This document shows, piece after piece, positions 32,544-40,765 of a DNA stretch of 64,000 nt (position 1 is its first letter; each line of letters opens with the position of its first letter). The notes under the pieces are model-generated. The model was not told the DNA's origin, searched no databases, and saw only the letters and a list, made by a program, of their open reading frames with translations. This DNA is from Streptomyces sp. CB01249 (GTDB lineage: Bacteria > Actinomycetota > Actinomycetes > Streptomycetales > Streptomycetaceae), in the NCBI RefSeq assembly GCF_001905735.1, contig NZ_LISW01000009.1:369263-433262 (forward strand). Direction: 5' to 3'. The translations under genes were made by a program, and so were the position numbers.

Positions 32544-34184
32544 ATGCCGCACGCACGAGCCGGACAGCAGGCGCGCCCCGAGGATCTGACCGATGTGGCA
32601 CGGCTGGTGACGGCGTACTACGCGCTGCACCCCGATCCGGCCGAGCCCGGCCAGCGGGTGGCGTTCGGCACCTCCGGGCACCGTGGTTCATCGGTGGCCA
32701 CCGCGTTCAACGAGGACCACATCGCGGCGACCAGCCAGGCCATCAGCGAGTACCGGGCGCAGCAGGGCACCGACGGACCGCTGTTCCTGGGCGCCGACAC
32801 CCACGCCCTGTCGGAGCCGGCCCGGGTCACCGCCCTGGAGGTGTTCGCCGCCAACGACGTGCGCGTCCTGATCGACACGGAGGACGGGTACACCCCGACG
32901 CCCGCGGTCTCGCACGCCATCCTGACGTACAACCGCGGCCGCTCCTCCGGCTTCGCGGACGGCGTGGTGGTCACCCCGTCGCACAATCCGCCGGGCGACG
33001 GCGGGTTCAAGTACAACCCGCCGAACGGCGGTCCGGCGGGGTCGGACGCGACCGGCTGGATCCAGGACCGGGCCAACGAGATCATCGCCAACGGGCTCAA
33101 GGACGTCCGCCGGATGCCGTACACGCGGGCGCTCGCCGCCGCCACGACCGGCAGGTACGACTTCCTCGGTACCTATGTGGCGGATCTGCCCTCCGTCCTG
33201 GACCTGGACGCGGTGCGCGAGGCCGGTGTCCGGATCGGCGCCGACCCGCTGGGCGGCGCGTCGGTCGCGTACTGGGGGCGGATCGCCGAGCAGCACCGGC
33301 TCGACCTCACCGTGGTCAACCCGCTGACCGATCCCACCTGGCGGTTCATGACGCTGGACTGGGACGGGAAGATCCGGATGGACTGCTCGTCGCCGCACGC
33401 GATGGCCTCGCTGATCGACCGGCGCGACCGCTTCCAGATCGCCACCGGCAACGACGCCGACGCCGACCGGCACGGCATCGTCACCCCGGACGCCGGGCTG
33501 ATGAACCCGAACCACTACCTCGCCGTGGCCATCAACTACCTGTACGCGCACCGGGAGAACTGGCCGTCCGGGGTGGGCGTCGGCAAAACCCTGGTGTCCT
33601 CCGGGATGATCGACCGGGTCGCCGCCGACCTCGGCCGGGAGCTGGTCGAGGTGCCGGTCGGCTTCAAGTGGTTCGTGGACGGGCTGTCCGACGGGTCGCT
33701 GGGCTTCGGCGGCGAGGAGTCGGCCGGGGCGTCGTTCCTGCGCCGGGACGGCTCGGTGTGGACGACCGACAAGGACGGCATCCTGCTCGCCCTGCTGGCC
33801 TCCGAGATCCAGGCGGTCACCGGCGAGTCCCCGTCCCAGCACTACGCCGCGCTGACCGCCCGCTTCGGCGAGCCCGCCTACGCGCGGATCGACGCCCCCG
33901 CCGACCGCGAGCAGAAGGCGGTGCTGGCCCGCCTCTCCCCCGATCAGGTCGCCGCGGACACCCTCGCCGGTGAGCCGGTCACCGCCGTACTGACCACGGC
34001 ACCGGGCAACGGGGCCGCGATCGGCGGGATCAAGGTGACCACGGAGAACGCCTGGTTCGCGGCCCGGCCCTCCGGCACGGAGGACGTGTACAAGATCTAC
34101 GCGGAGTCCTTCCGGGGCGCCGAACACCTGACGCAGGTCCAGGAGGAGGCCAAGGCCGTGGTCTCGGCGGCACTGGACGCCTGA
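32544..34184 (+). CDS. pgm: Phosphoglucomutase, alpha-D-glucose phosphate specific
   Basis: 546 residues from ATG 32544 with GGAGGAG upstream. Four-domain phosphohexomutase: GTSGHRGSS near the N-terminus, the phosphoserine loop VVTPSHNPPGDGG, the metal loop NDADADRHG, the sugar-binding GGEESAGASF, and the phosphate-binding RPSGTEDVYKIYAESF at the C-terminus. It interconverts glucose-1-phosphate and glucose-6-phosphate, linking glycolysis with glycogen, trehalose and nucleotide-sugar synthesis, and so could feed the exopolysaccharide genes downstream. Confidence 0.93.
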   Translation: MPHARAGQQARPEDLTDVARLVTAYYALHPDPAEPGQRVAFGTSGHRGSSVATAFNEDHIAATSQAISEYRAQQGTDGPLFLGADTHALSEPARVTALEVFAANDVRVLIDTEDGYTPTPAVSHAILTYNRGRSSGFADGVVVTPSHNPPGDGGFKYNPPNGGPAGSDATGWIQDRANEIIANGLKDVRRMPYTRALAAATTGRYDFLGTYVADLPSVLDLDAVREAGVRIGADPLGGASVAYWGRIAEQHRLDLTVVNPLTDPTWRFMTLDWDGKIRMDCSSPHAMASLIDRRDRFQIATGNDADADRHGIVTPDAGLMNPNHYLAVAINYLYAHRENWPSGVGVGKTLVSSGMIDRVAADLGRELVEVPVGFKWFVDGLSDGSLGFGGEESAGASFLRRDGSVWTTDKDGILLALLASEIQAVTGESPSQHYAALTARFGEPAYARIDAPADREQKAVLARLSPDQVAADTLAGEPVTAVLTTAPGNGAAIGGIKVTTENAWFAARPSGTEDVYKIYAESFRGAEHLTQVQEEAKAVVSAALDA

Positions 34185-34202
34185 CCCGGCGGGGCGCCCG
34201 CT

Positions 34203-34232
34203 CGTCCTCCCGGTACCGGTACCGGGAGGACG
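34203..34232. terminator. 30-base perfect palindrome, bidirectional terminator
   Basis: CGTCCTCCCGGTACC (34203-34217) is followed immediately by its exact reverse complement (34218-34232). It lies between convergent pgm (ends 34184) and the pectin lyase gene (ends 34242), the usual site for a two-way terminator. The stem would fold with only a small central loop. Confidence 0.65.
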
Positions 34233-34241
34233 GGTCTCAGC

Positions 34242-36131
34242 TCACGGGGTCCACACCGTCGGCCTCGGGGCGGTCGCCATGCCGTCGCCGAGGAAGAAAC
34301 CGGGGTGCGGGGGCTGGTTGTACGCGGTGTTCTGCCAGGCCAGTGCGGTGCGGTAGGTGGTGTCGTGGAGCAGGGTGGTGATCCGGGTGGTGGTCTCGTA
34401 CGGCGTGGAGTAGATCCGTAGCGCGGTGTTGTTCGTCGTCGCCCAGACCACCTCCTCGCGCCAGTCGCCGAGGAGGTCGCCGGAGAGGACCGGGGTGGCC
34501 TTGGTGCCGTTGTTGGAGTGGACCGAGGCACCGGTCAGCAGGCGGGTGTCGCCGGAGGTGCCGTACTTGTCGATGTGCGTGCCGTCCAGCAGTTCCCGGG
34601 TGGTGTCGCCGTCCCACCAGGCCAGGAAGTTGGTGCTGGAGGGCTTGCGGCTCGCGACCACCGTGCCGTGCGGGTCGCGTATCCCGGAGGCGGCCGACGA
34701 CCAGGACTCGGCGCCCGGACTGCCTGCCCAGATGTCGTCGCTGACACCGCGTCCGTTGTCACCACCGGCGGGCGTCGACCAGATGATCTGCCCCGTCTTC
34801 GCGTCGGCCATCCAGGACGAGGGCTTCGAGCCGTCCTCGTCCACCTTGAACTCCTCCAGGCCCGGGCGCGCCGGGTCAAGGTCGCCGACGTGCATGGCGT
34901 CGCCGTGGCCGTTCTTCGTGGTCCACAGGGAGCTGCCGTTGTCGTCCACGGCCATGGCGCCGTAGACGATCTCGTCCCTGCCGTCGCCGTCGACATCGGC
35001 CACCGACAGCTGGTGGTTGCCCTGTCCGTCGTAGCCCCGGCCGGTGTTGGTGGAGCTGTTGGTGTCGAAGGTCCAGCGCCGGGTGAAGGCCCCGCCGCGC
35101 CAGTCCCAGGCGGCGATCACCGTACGCGTGTAGTAGCCGCGCGCCATGATCAGAGAGGGCCTGCCGCCGTCCAGGTAGGCGGTGCCGGCGAGGAAGCGGT
35201 CGACGCGGTTGCCGTAGCTGTCGCCCCAGGAGGAGACGGTTCCGCGTGCCGGCACGTAGTCGACGGTCCCCATGGCGGCGCCGGTCAGGCCGTTGAACAT
35301 GGTGAGGTATTCGGGGCCGGACAGGACGTAGCCGGAGGAGTTGCGGTGGTCGGCCGACGCGCTGCCGATCACGGTGCCCCGGCCGTCCACGCTGCCGTCG
35401 GCGGTCTTCATCGCCACCTCGGCCCGGCCGTCGCCGTCGTAGTCGTACACCTGGAACTGCGTGTAGTGCGCGCCGGAGCGGATGTTGCGGCCCAGGTCGA
35501 TCCGCCACAGCCGGGTGCCGTCGAGCCGGATGCCGTCCACGACGGTGTTGCCGGTGTACCCGGACTGGGAGTTGTCCTTGGCGTTGGTGGGCTGCCACTT
35601 CAGTACGAAGTCGAGCGCGCCGTCGCCGTCGAGGTCGCCGACGGAGGCGTCGTTGGCCTCGTAGGTGTAGGCGACACCGTCGGGGGTCGTGCCGCCCGGG
35701 GGCGGGCTGATGGGCACGTCCTTGTAGCCGGCGCGGAACTGGACCGCGTGCACGGAGTCGGCCTGTTCGACGCCGCCGACCACCGCGCGCACGGTGTAGT
35801 CGGCGGAGTTCGGGGCGCCGGAGTGGAAGTAGTTGGTGGAGCCGGTGAGGGGCGAGGCGTTGACCTTCGTACCGGCGCGGTAGACGTTGAAGGCGACGGA
35901 GTCGGGGTCGGTGGCGAGCCAGCGCCAGCTGACGAGGTTGCCGGAGTCGGTGTGCACGCTGACGACGCCCCGGTCCAGCGCCTCCACCTGGCGTGCGGTC
36001 GCGGCGTGCGAGGTATGGCCGGTGACGACCAGTCCGGCGGCGGCGAGGATTCCGGCGGTGACGGCGCCGAGCAGGGTGCGGGTCCGGGTGGTGCGGCGTC
36101 TGCGGACGGTGCGGGCATGCGCGAGAGCCAC
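34242..36131 (-). CDS. Secreted rhamnogalacturonan lyase (PL11)
   Basis: 629 residues from GTG 36131 (GGAAGG upstream). An Arg-rich signal peptide ends around HTSHAA. An Fn3-like N-terminal sandwich (SVHTDSGNLVSWRWLATDP) leads into an eight-bladed propeller with calcium-binding repeats DLDGDGALDF, DYDGDGRAEV and DVDGDGRDEI. GHGDAMHVGDLDPARPGLEEF and DDIWAGSPGAESW are PL11 landmarks, as in YesW/YesX. It cleaves the rhamnogalacturonan I backbone of pectin by beta-elimination outside the cell. No carbohydrate-binding module is attached. It stands alone, convergent with pgm. Confidence 0.9.
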   Translation of the reverse strand: MALAHARTVRRRRTTRTRTLLGAVTAGILAAAGLVVTGHTSHAATARQVEALDRGVVSVHTDSGNLVSWRWLATDPDSVAFNVYRAGTKVNASPLTGSTNYFHSGAPNSADYTVRAVVGGVEQADSVHAVQFRAGYKDVPISPPPGGTTPDGVAYTYEANDASVGDLDGDGALDFVLKWQPTNAKDNSQSGYTGNTVVDGIRLDGTRLWRIDLGRNIRSGAHYTQFQVYDYDGDGRAEVAMKTADGSVDGRGTVIGSASADHRNSSGYVLSGPEYLTMFNGLTGAAMGTVDYVPARGTVSSWGDSYGNRVDRFLAGTAYLDGGRPSLIMARGYYTRTVIAAWDWRGGAFTRRWTFDTNSSTNTGRGYDGQGNHQLSVADVDGDGRDEIVYGAMAVDDNGSSLWTTKNGHGDAMHVGDLDPARPGLEEFKVDEDGSKPSSWMADAKTGQIIWSTPAGGDNGRGVSDDIWAGSPGAESWSSAASGIRDPHGTVVASRKPSSTNFLAWWDGDTTRELLDGTHIDKYGTSGDTRLLTGASVHSNNGTKATPVLSGDLLGDWREEVVWATTNNTALRIYSTPYETTTRITTLLHDTTYRTALAWQNTAYNQPPHPGFFLGDGMATAPRPTVWTP

Positions 36132-36348
36132 GGTACGAGCCTTCCGGAGTGGGGGTGGGTGGGCTACTCCTCAGTGGCCGCCGGGCGCGGAAAGGTTGCC
36201 GCCCCGGGCAATGAGGATGCCGCCCCGGAGCATTCCGTACGCGCTCACCCGTTCGGCTCCGCGCGGTGGCGGGCGCGGAGCGGGGGCGCGCAGGCTGTCC
36301 GGAGAGCTGCCGATCGCCAGGGGTGGCGGAGCCCGTTGGGGGTGCGAC

Positions 36349-38421
36349 GTGTCGGACACCGGTACCACGGCCCCAGGTGCGGACCCGGGCGACGAGATGG
36401 CGGGGGCGCTGCTCGACACGCTGTTCAGCCAGTCCGCGGTCGGTCTGCACGTCCTGGACCTGGATCTCCGGGTGGTCCGCGTCAATGCCCTGACCGAGGT
36501 GGTCGACCCGGAGCACATCGTCGGCCTGCACTTCACCGACGCCTACCGGCTGGACGACCCGGAGGAGGCCGAACACCGGCTGCGCCAGGTCCTGAAGACG
36601 GGCGCGCCGGTGATCAACTACGCGGTGCGCGGGCGCGTCGCCGAGGCTCCCGGCCCCGACCGCAATCTGAACGTCACCCTGCACCGCCTGGACGCCCACG
36701 ACGGGCGCCCGCTCGGGCTGCTTGCGGCCGTGGTCGACGTCAACGAGCGGGACAAGGCCCATGTCCGGGCCGATGTGCTGGCGGCGGTGCGCCGGGGCGC
36801 GGGCCACTCCCTCGATGTGGCGGCGACCTGCGAGGGGCTGGCGTCGGCGCTGGTGCCGCCGTTCGCCGACCTGGCCGTGGTCGAGGTGGTGGACGAGGTG
36901 CTGCGCGGGGCCGATCCGCCGCTGAGCCCGCTGGGCCGGGACGTCCCGCTGCGGCGTGCGGCGGTCCGGGGCACGGGGACGGCGTCGGACAACCTGGTCG
37001 GCGAGCTGCGCCGGCTGCCGGAGGCGACCCCGTTCGCCCTCGCCGTCACGGATCTGCGGCCCCGGCTGGTCCAGCTGGGCCCGGACACGCCCTGGCTGGA
37101 CGCCGACCCGGCGACGCGCCGGATGATCGAGGCGACCGGGGCGCACTCGATGATCGTGGCGCCGCTGAAGCTGCACGGCTCCGTCCTCGGCCTGGTGAGC
37201 CTGTTCCGGCACCGGGGTGATCCGTACAACGAGCGCGACCTCACCCTCGCGCTGAACGCCGCCGCGCACGCGGCGCTGAGCATCGAGAACGCGCTGCGCT
37301 TCGCCCGCGAGCACGTGATCGCCTCGACCGTCCAGCGCCGGCTGCTCCCCCAGCACGAGGGCGACCGGGTCGCGATCGAGACCGCGCACGTCCTGCTGCC
37401 GGGGCGCAACAGCGGATGCTGGTTCGACACGATCGGGCTCTCCGGCGCCCGGACGGCGCTCATCATCGGCAATGTCGCCGGACACGGACTGCAGACGGCC
37501 ATCACGATGGGGCAGCTGCGCACCGTCATCCACGCGCTGGCGGGCCTCGACCTGGAGCCCGACGAGGTGCTGGCCCGGCTCAACGACACGGCGGACCGGC
37601 TGGTCGAGGAGCGGCGGTCGCTGCCGCCCGGGGACTCGCTGCACCGCCAGCCGCTGACCGCGAGCTGCCTGTACGCGGTGTACGACCCGTTCACGCAGGT
37701 GTGCACGGTGGCCCGGGCCGGGCATCCCGCTCCGGTGGCCGTCGGGCCGGACGGGCGCCCGCTGGTGCTGGACGTCCCGGAGGGACCGGCGCTCTTCTCG
37801 ACGGACAGCGCGCCCTTCGCGACGGGTTCGGTGCGGCTGGAGGAGGGCAGTGTGCTGGCGTTCCTCACCGGTTCGCTGCTGCCGGAGGAGCGGTCGGTGG
37901 AGCGGGTGCGGGAGGCGCTGGCCTTTCCGGAGCGCCGGCTGCGGGACCTGTGCGACGCGATCGTGTACAACCTGCCGGCCGAGGCCGATCCGGACGGGGC
38001 GGCGCTGCTGCTCGCCCGGACGGGCGTGGTGCCGCCGGACCGGGTGGCGACCTGGGAGCTGGCCCACGACCGGACCACTCCGGCGGTCGCCCGCACCCTG
38101 GTCCGGGACCGGCTGGAGGGCTGGGAGCTCGACGAGGACACCATCGAGGCGACCGAGCTGATCGTCAGCGAGCTGATCACGAACGCGGTCCGCTACGGGA
38201 CGCCGCCCCTGCAACTGCGGCTGCTCCTCGACCGCGCGCTGACCTGCGAGGTGCACGACACCAGCCCGGTGGCCCCGCATCTGCGGCATGCGCGGACGGT
38301 GGACGAGGGCGGGCGCGGGCTGTTCATCGTGTCGCAGCTCGCCAACCACTGGGGCACCCGCTACAGCACGAACGGCAAGGCGCTGTGGACGGAGCAGGAG
38401 ATCCGGGACGGGGACTCCTGA
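36349..38421 (+). CDS. PAS/GAF/SpoIIE-like/HATPase regulator with a degenerate phosphatase domain
   Basis: 690 residues from GTG 36349 (weak RBS). Order: PAS-like domain (about 25-130), GAF-like domain (about 140-300), SpoIIE/PP2C-like domain (about 325-560), and a C-terminal RsbW-like ATPase (TELIVSELITNAVRYG as the N box, DEGGRGLFIVSQLA as the G box). The phosphatase motifs are damaged: GGDWFD is SGCWFD (Cys357 for Asp), GDVxGHG is GNVAGHG (Asn375), TDGL is TGSL (Gly508), and DDxALL is DGAALL (Gly550). The intact cysteine-free fold with lost metal aspartates suggests a non-catalytic domain, while the kinase-like ATPase keeps its motifs. It could act as a switchable anti-sigma-type kinase with sensory input. 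Confidence 0.87.
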   Translation: MSDTGTTAPGADPGDEMAGALLDTLFSQSAVGLHVLDLDLRVVRVNALTEVVDPEHIVGLHFTDAYRLDDPEEAEHRLRQVLKTGAPVINYAVRGRVAEAPGPDRNLNVTLHRLDAHDGRPLGLLAAVVDVNERDKAHVRADVLAAVRRGAGHSLDVAATCEGLASALVPPFADLAVVEVVDEVLRGADPPLSPLGRDVPLRRAAVRGTGTASDNLVGELRRLPEATPFALAVTDLRPRLVQLGPDTPWLDADPATRRMIEATGAHSMIVAPLKLHGSVLGLVSLFRHRGDPYNERDLTLALNAAAHAALSIENALRFAREHVIASTVQRRLLPQHEGDRVAIETAHVLLPGRNSGCWFDTIGLSGARTALIIGNVAGHGLQTAITMGQLRTVIHALAGLDLEPDEVLARLNDTADRLVEERRSLPPGDSLHRQPLTASCLYAVYDPFTQVCTVARAGHPAPVAVGPDGRPLVLDVPEGPALFSTDSAPFATGSVRLEEGSVLAFLTGSLLPEERSVERVREALAFPERRLRDLCDAIVYNLPAEADPDGAALLLARTGVVPPDRVATWELAHDRTTPAVARTLVRDRLEGWELDEDTIEATELIVSELITNAVRYGTPPLQLRLLLDRALTCEVHDTSPVAPHLRHARTVDEGGRGLFIVSQLANHWGTRYSTNGKALWTEQEIRDGDS

Positions 38422-38434
38422 CGGGCATACGGGT

Positions 38435-38471
38435 GCGGCGCACCCCGGCCGGGAGGGCCGGGGTGCGCCGC
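38435..38471. terminator. 16-base-pair bidirectional terminator
   Basis: A perfect stem (38435-38450 with 38456-38471) with loop GGGAG lies between the convergent regulator gene and the lamin-tail protein gene. It is the longest uninterrupted stem of this kind in the window. Confidence 0.75.
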
Positions 38472-38522
38472 GAGGAGAGGCCACGGGCGGCGGCACGGGT
38501 CCAGCGGGCCGCCGCCGGTGGG

Positions 38523-39002
38523 TCAGCGGCGGGGACCGTGGTGGCGGTGCCCCCAGGACTTGGAGTCGACCTTGTGGCCGTGCGCGTCGCGCAGGGTGGC
38601 CGTGTCGCTGTTGTCCCAGACGTAGCTGCGCCGGTCCTGGTAGACGTCGTGGCGGGTGTCGCGGCCGACGCCGGTGTGCACGCGCACGGAGGAGCGGCCG
38701 GGCAGGCGCAGGTCGAACTTGTACGTGCGGTGGCTCTCGTCGCTGAGCGTCCAGCCGCGCAGGTTCACCGTCTGCCGCCCGGTGTTGGTGACGGTGACCC
38801 ACTCACCGTTCAGGCTCCGGTTGGAGCCGTTGTCGCGACCGGGGCTGTCGTACTGGATCTTGCCCAGGACGACGGTCGGGCGCGGGGCGTGGTGGCCCCG
38901 GCCGTGGTCACGGCCGTCGGCGACCGCCGGGAGGGCGGCGGCGGCGACCAGTGCGCCGGAAGCGAGGACGGCGGCGGTGATCCGCCGTGCGGAACGGGAC
39001 AT
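38523..39002 (-). CDS. Secreted lamin tail domain (LTD) protein
   Basis: 159 residues. A signal peptide with cleavage after ADG-like ALPAVA leaves a mature His/Arg/Gly-rich linker (DGRDHGRGHHAPRP) and an LTD beta-sandwich: GKIQYDSPG, GEWVTVTNTGRQTVNLRGWTL, KFDLRLPGRSSVRVHTG and WDNSDTATLRDAHG. LTD modules on secreted bacterial proteins are thought to bind envelope or DNA; the role here is not known. The mature protein is strongly basic. ATG 39002 with weak RBS. The 5' leader holds an 8-base-pair hairpin at 39022-39043. Confidence 0.85.
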   Translation of the reverse strand: MSRSARRITAAVLASGALVAAAALPAVADGRDHGRGHHAPRPTVVLGKIQYDSPGRDNGSNRSLNGEWVTVTNTGRQTVNLRGWTLSDESHRTYKFDLRLPGRSSVRVHTGVGRDTRHDVYQDRRSYVWDNSDTATLRDAHGHKVDSKSWGHRHHGPRR

Positions 39003-39407
39003 GAAGACCCCTCAGGTGCGGGCCCGGACCGGTGGGTCCGGGCGGTTTTCCGTTCCCGGCGTCGTGCCGGGAGCCACACCTTGGACCTGGCGGGGGCCGT
39101 GCGGGAACCGCATCGGGGCCTGTTACAAAGTACGGACATTTCCGTCACAGACGGGTGTAGTCGACATTGAGGGAAAGGTACGGGTACCTGTCAATTCCTG
39201 ACCGCTGCAACCAGCCGTACGACGCCGGGTTGACGGGGTCCACCGTGCGGGCGACGCGGCCGGGCGGGCCGTCGGCGGCCGCGCGCGCCTGGCCTGGGAG
39301 TGCGTAACAAACAGACCGCGAGCCCTGTTGAACGCCCGTTCCGTTACCACCGGGACGGGCGTACGGATGTTCCCTCGAACGCCGGGCGAGGTGCGGTCCC
39401 CTTGCGC
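39003..39407. other. Gene-free stretch between LTD and DUF1876 genes
   Basis: 405 bases. The part next to the LTD gene is its leader and promoter (hairpin GCCCGGAC/GTCCGGGC at 39022-39043, followed on the plus strand by GGTTTTC). Around 39120-39200 the DNA is less GC-rich and holds the small palindrome AGGTACGGGTACCT. The rest lies downstream of the DUF1876 gene. No gene or known RNA seen. Confidence 0.5.
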
Positions 39408-39707
39408 TCAGGCCGTGGCGTCCGACCAGGCGTAGGGCGGTGGGACCGGGCCGTCCGGCCGGCCGGCGCCGGCTTCGCCGATGGCGCGGTCGGCCACGCT
39501 CATCAGCTGTCCTGCGACGTCGTGCATGGCCCGGCTCGCCGCGACCTCGTCGCCGATCGTGGGGACGTCGGGGTCCTGGGGGCTCAGCCGGGCGATCCCC
39601 TGCCCGGTGAGCCTCGCGGTGCCGGTGTCCAGCACCGCTTCCGCTTTGGTCGTCCCGCTCTCCTCGGAGAGCTCGACGCGCACCGTCCATTCCAGCGTGC
39701 GGTTCAT
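39408..39707 (-). CDS. dsRBD fold-containing protein (DUF1876, Rv2632c-like)
   Basis: 99 residues from ATG 39707, with GGGAGG seven bases upstream. The conserved family pattern is present: WTVRVELSEE, TKAEAVLDTG, GIARLSPQDPDVPTIGDEVAASRAM and LAxxLMxxA-like helix. The fold resembles a double-stranded-RNA-binding domain, but nucleic-acid binding is not shown for the family. Actinobacterial members are often induced under stress or dormancy. The neighbourhood of phosphatases suggests a stress regulon but gives no proof. It is divergent from the following phosphatase gene. Confidence 0.85.
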   Translation of the reverse strand: MNRTLEWTVRVELSEESGTTKAEAVLDTGTARLTGQGIARLSPQDPDVPTIGDEVAASRAMHDVAGQLMSVADRAIGEAGAGRPDGPVPPPYAWSDATA

Positions 39708-39873
39708 CGCATACCTCCCGGCCCGCACCGGCCGGCGGGCGCGGGCCGACGCACGGGTCCACTCCCAGCATCCACCCAACCGGCCGCCGCCGCCCGCCCG
39801 GCCTGCGCCCCGTCCGCCGCCGAAATAGGATGCAGGGGCCCGGCCCGCCAACCCCCGTCCCGCGGAGCGGCCC

Positions 39874-40701
39874 ATGAACCGGCGTCGTCCTTCCCGGTCG
39901 GCCAGCTCCGACGAACTGCTCACCACCCTGCACGACCTCACCTCCCGGGCCCGCCGCGAGGTGGAGCTGCACCAGGCCCGGGTGGAGCTGGCCGAGGCGC
40001 TCCAGCGGGAGATGCTGCCCCCCGACCTGCCCTCGCCGCCGGGCCTGCGGACCGCCGCCCGGTACACCCCCGCGCGCAGCGGCCTGGACATCGGCGGCGA
40101 CTGGTACGACGGGTTCGTGCTCCCCGACGGGGCGCTCGCGTTCGCCATCGGGGACGTCCAGGGGCACGACGTGGAGGCCGCCGCCTTCATGGGCCAGACC
40201 CGGATCGCGATGCGGGCCCTCGCACTGACGGCGGACGACCCGGGCGAGGTCATGAGCCGCACCAACGACCTGTTGCTCGCCGCCGACACCGGACTGCTCG
40301 CCACCTGCACCTTCGTACGTCTCGACCCGGTCACCCGGGAGCTGCGCAGCGCCCGGGCCGGTCATGTGGCCGCCGTCTGGGCCACCGCCGACGGCCGGGC
40401 CGGCACCACGGAGGACGAGGGCGGGCTGCCGCTCGGGGTGCAGCCGGGCGAGGAGTACCCGGTCACGACGCGCTCGCTGGACGGCGAGGGGGCGTTCGTC
40501 CTGCTCACCGACGGGGTGGTCGAAGGGCCCTCGTACTCCCTGGACGAAGGGCTGGACGAGGTGGTGCGGCTCGTACGCTCCCGCGTGACCGGGGATGCGG
40601 ACGCGCTGGCCGACGCGGTCATGGGCTCGGCCGAGCGGACCGGGCACCAGGACGACGCGGCGGTGCTCGTCCTGCGCCACGGGTGCCCCGGCTCCGGCTG
40701 A
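39874..40701 (+). CDS. PP2C-type (SpoIIE) serine phosphatase, soluble
   Basis: 275 residues. A short helical N-terminus (SRARREVELHQARVELAEALQREMLP) leads directly into the phosphatase domain, with all metal motifs intact: DIGGDWYDG, AIGDVQGHD, LLTDGVVEG and HQDDAAVLVL. There is no PAS, GAF or membrane part, so the RsbU-like helix is the only possible regulatory contact. Likely substrate is a phosphorylated anti-sigma-factor antagonist. ATG 39874 has GGAGCGG upstream. Followed 64 bases later by the MASE1 protein on the same strand; the two could form a sensor pair. Confidence 0.88.
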   Translation: MNRRRPSRSASSDELLTTLHDLTSRARREVELHQARVELAEALQREMLPPDLPSPPGLRTAARYTPARSGLDIGGDWYDGFVLPDGALAFAIGDVQGHDVEAAAFMGQTRIAMRALALTADDPGEVMSRTNDLLLAADTGLLATCTFVRLDPVTRELRSARAGHVAAVWATADGRAGTTEDEGGLPLGVQPGEEYPVTTRSLDGEGAFVLLTDGVVEGPSYSLDEGLDEVVRLVRSRVTGDADALADAVMGSAERTGHQDDAAVLVLRHGCPGSG

Positions 40702-40765
40702 GGGTGCGGCGGACCCGGGCCGCCCGTGCGTGTCAGACCGGCGTCCGCCCCGGGGCCGGTGTCTC

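Noticed and set aside
36349..38421. Frameshift or sequencing error as the cause of the damaged phosphatase motifs
   Set aside because: The frame is continuous, flanking motifs are normal and the four changes are separate substitutions far apart, so an error cannot explain them.
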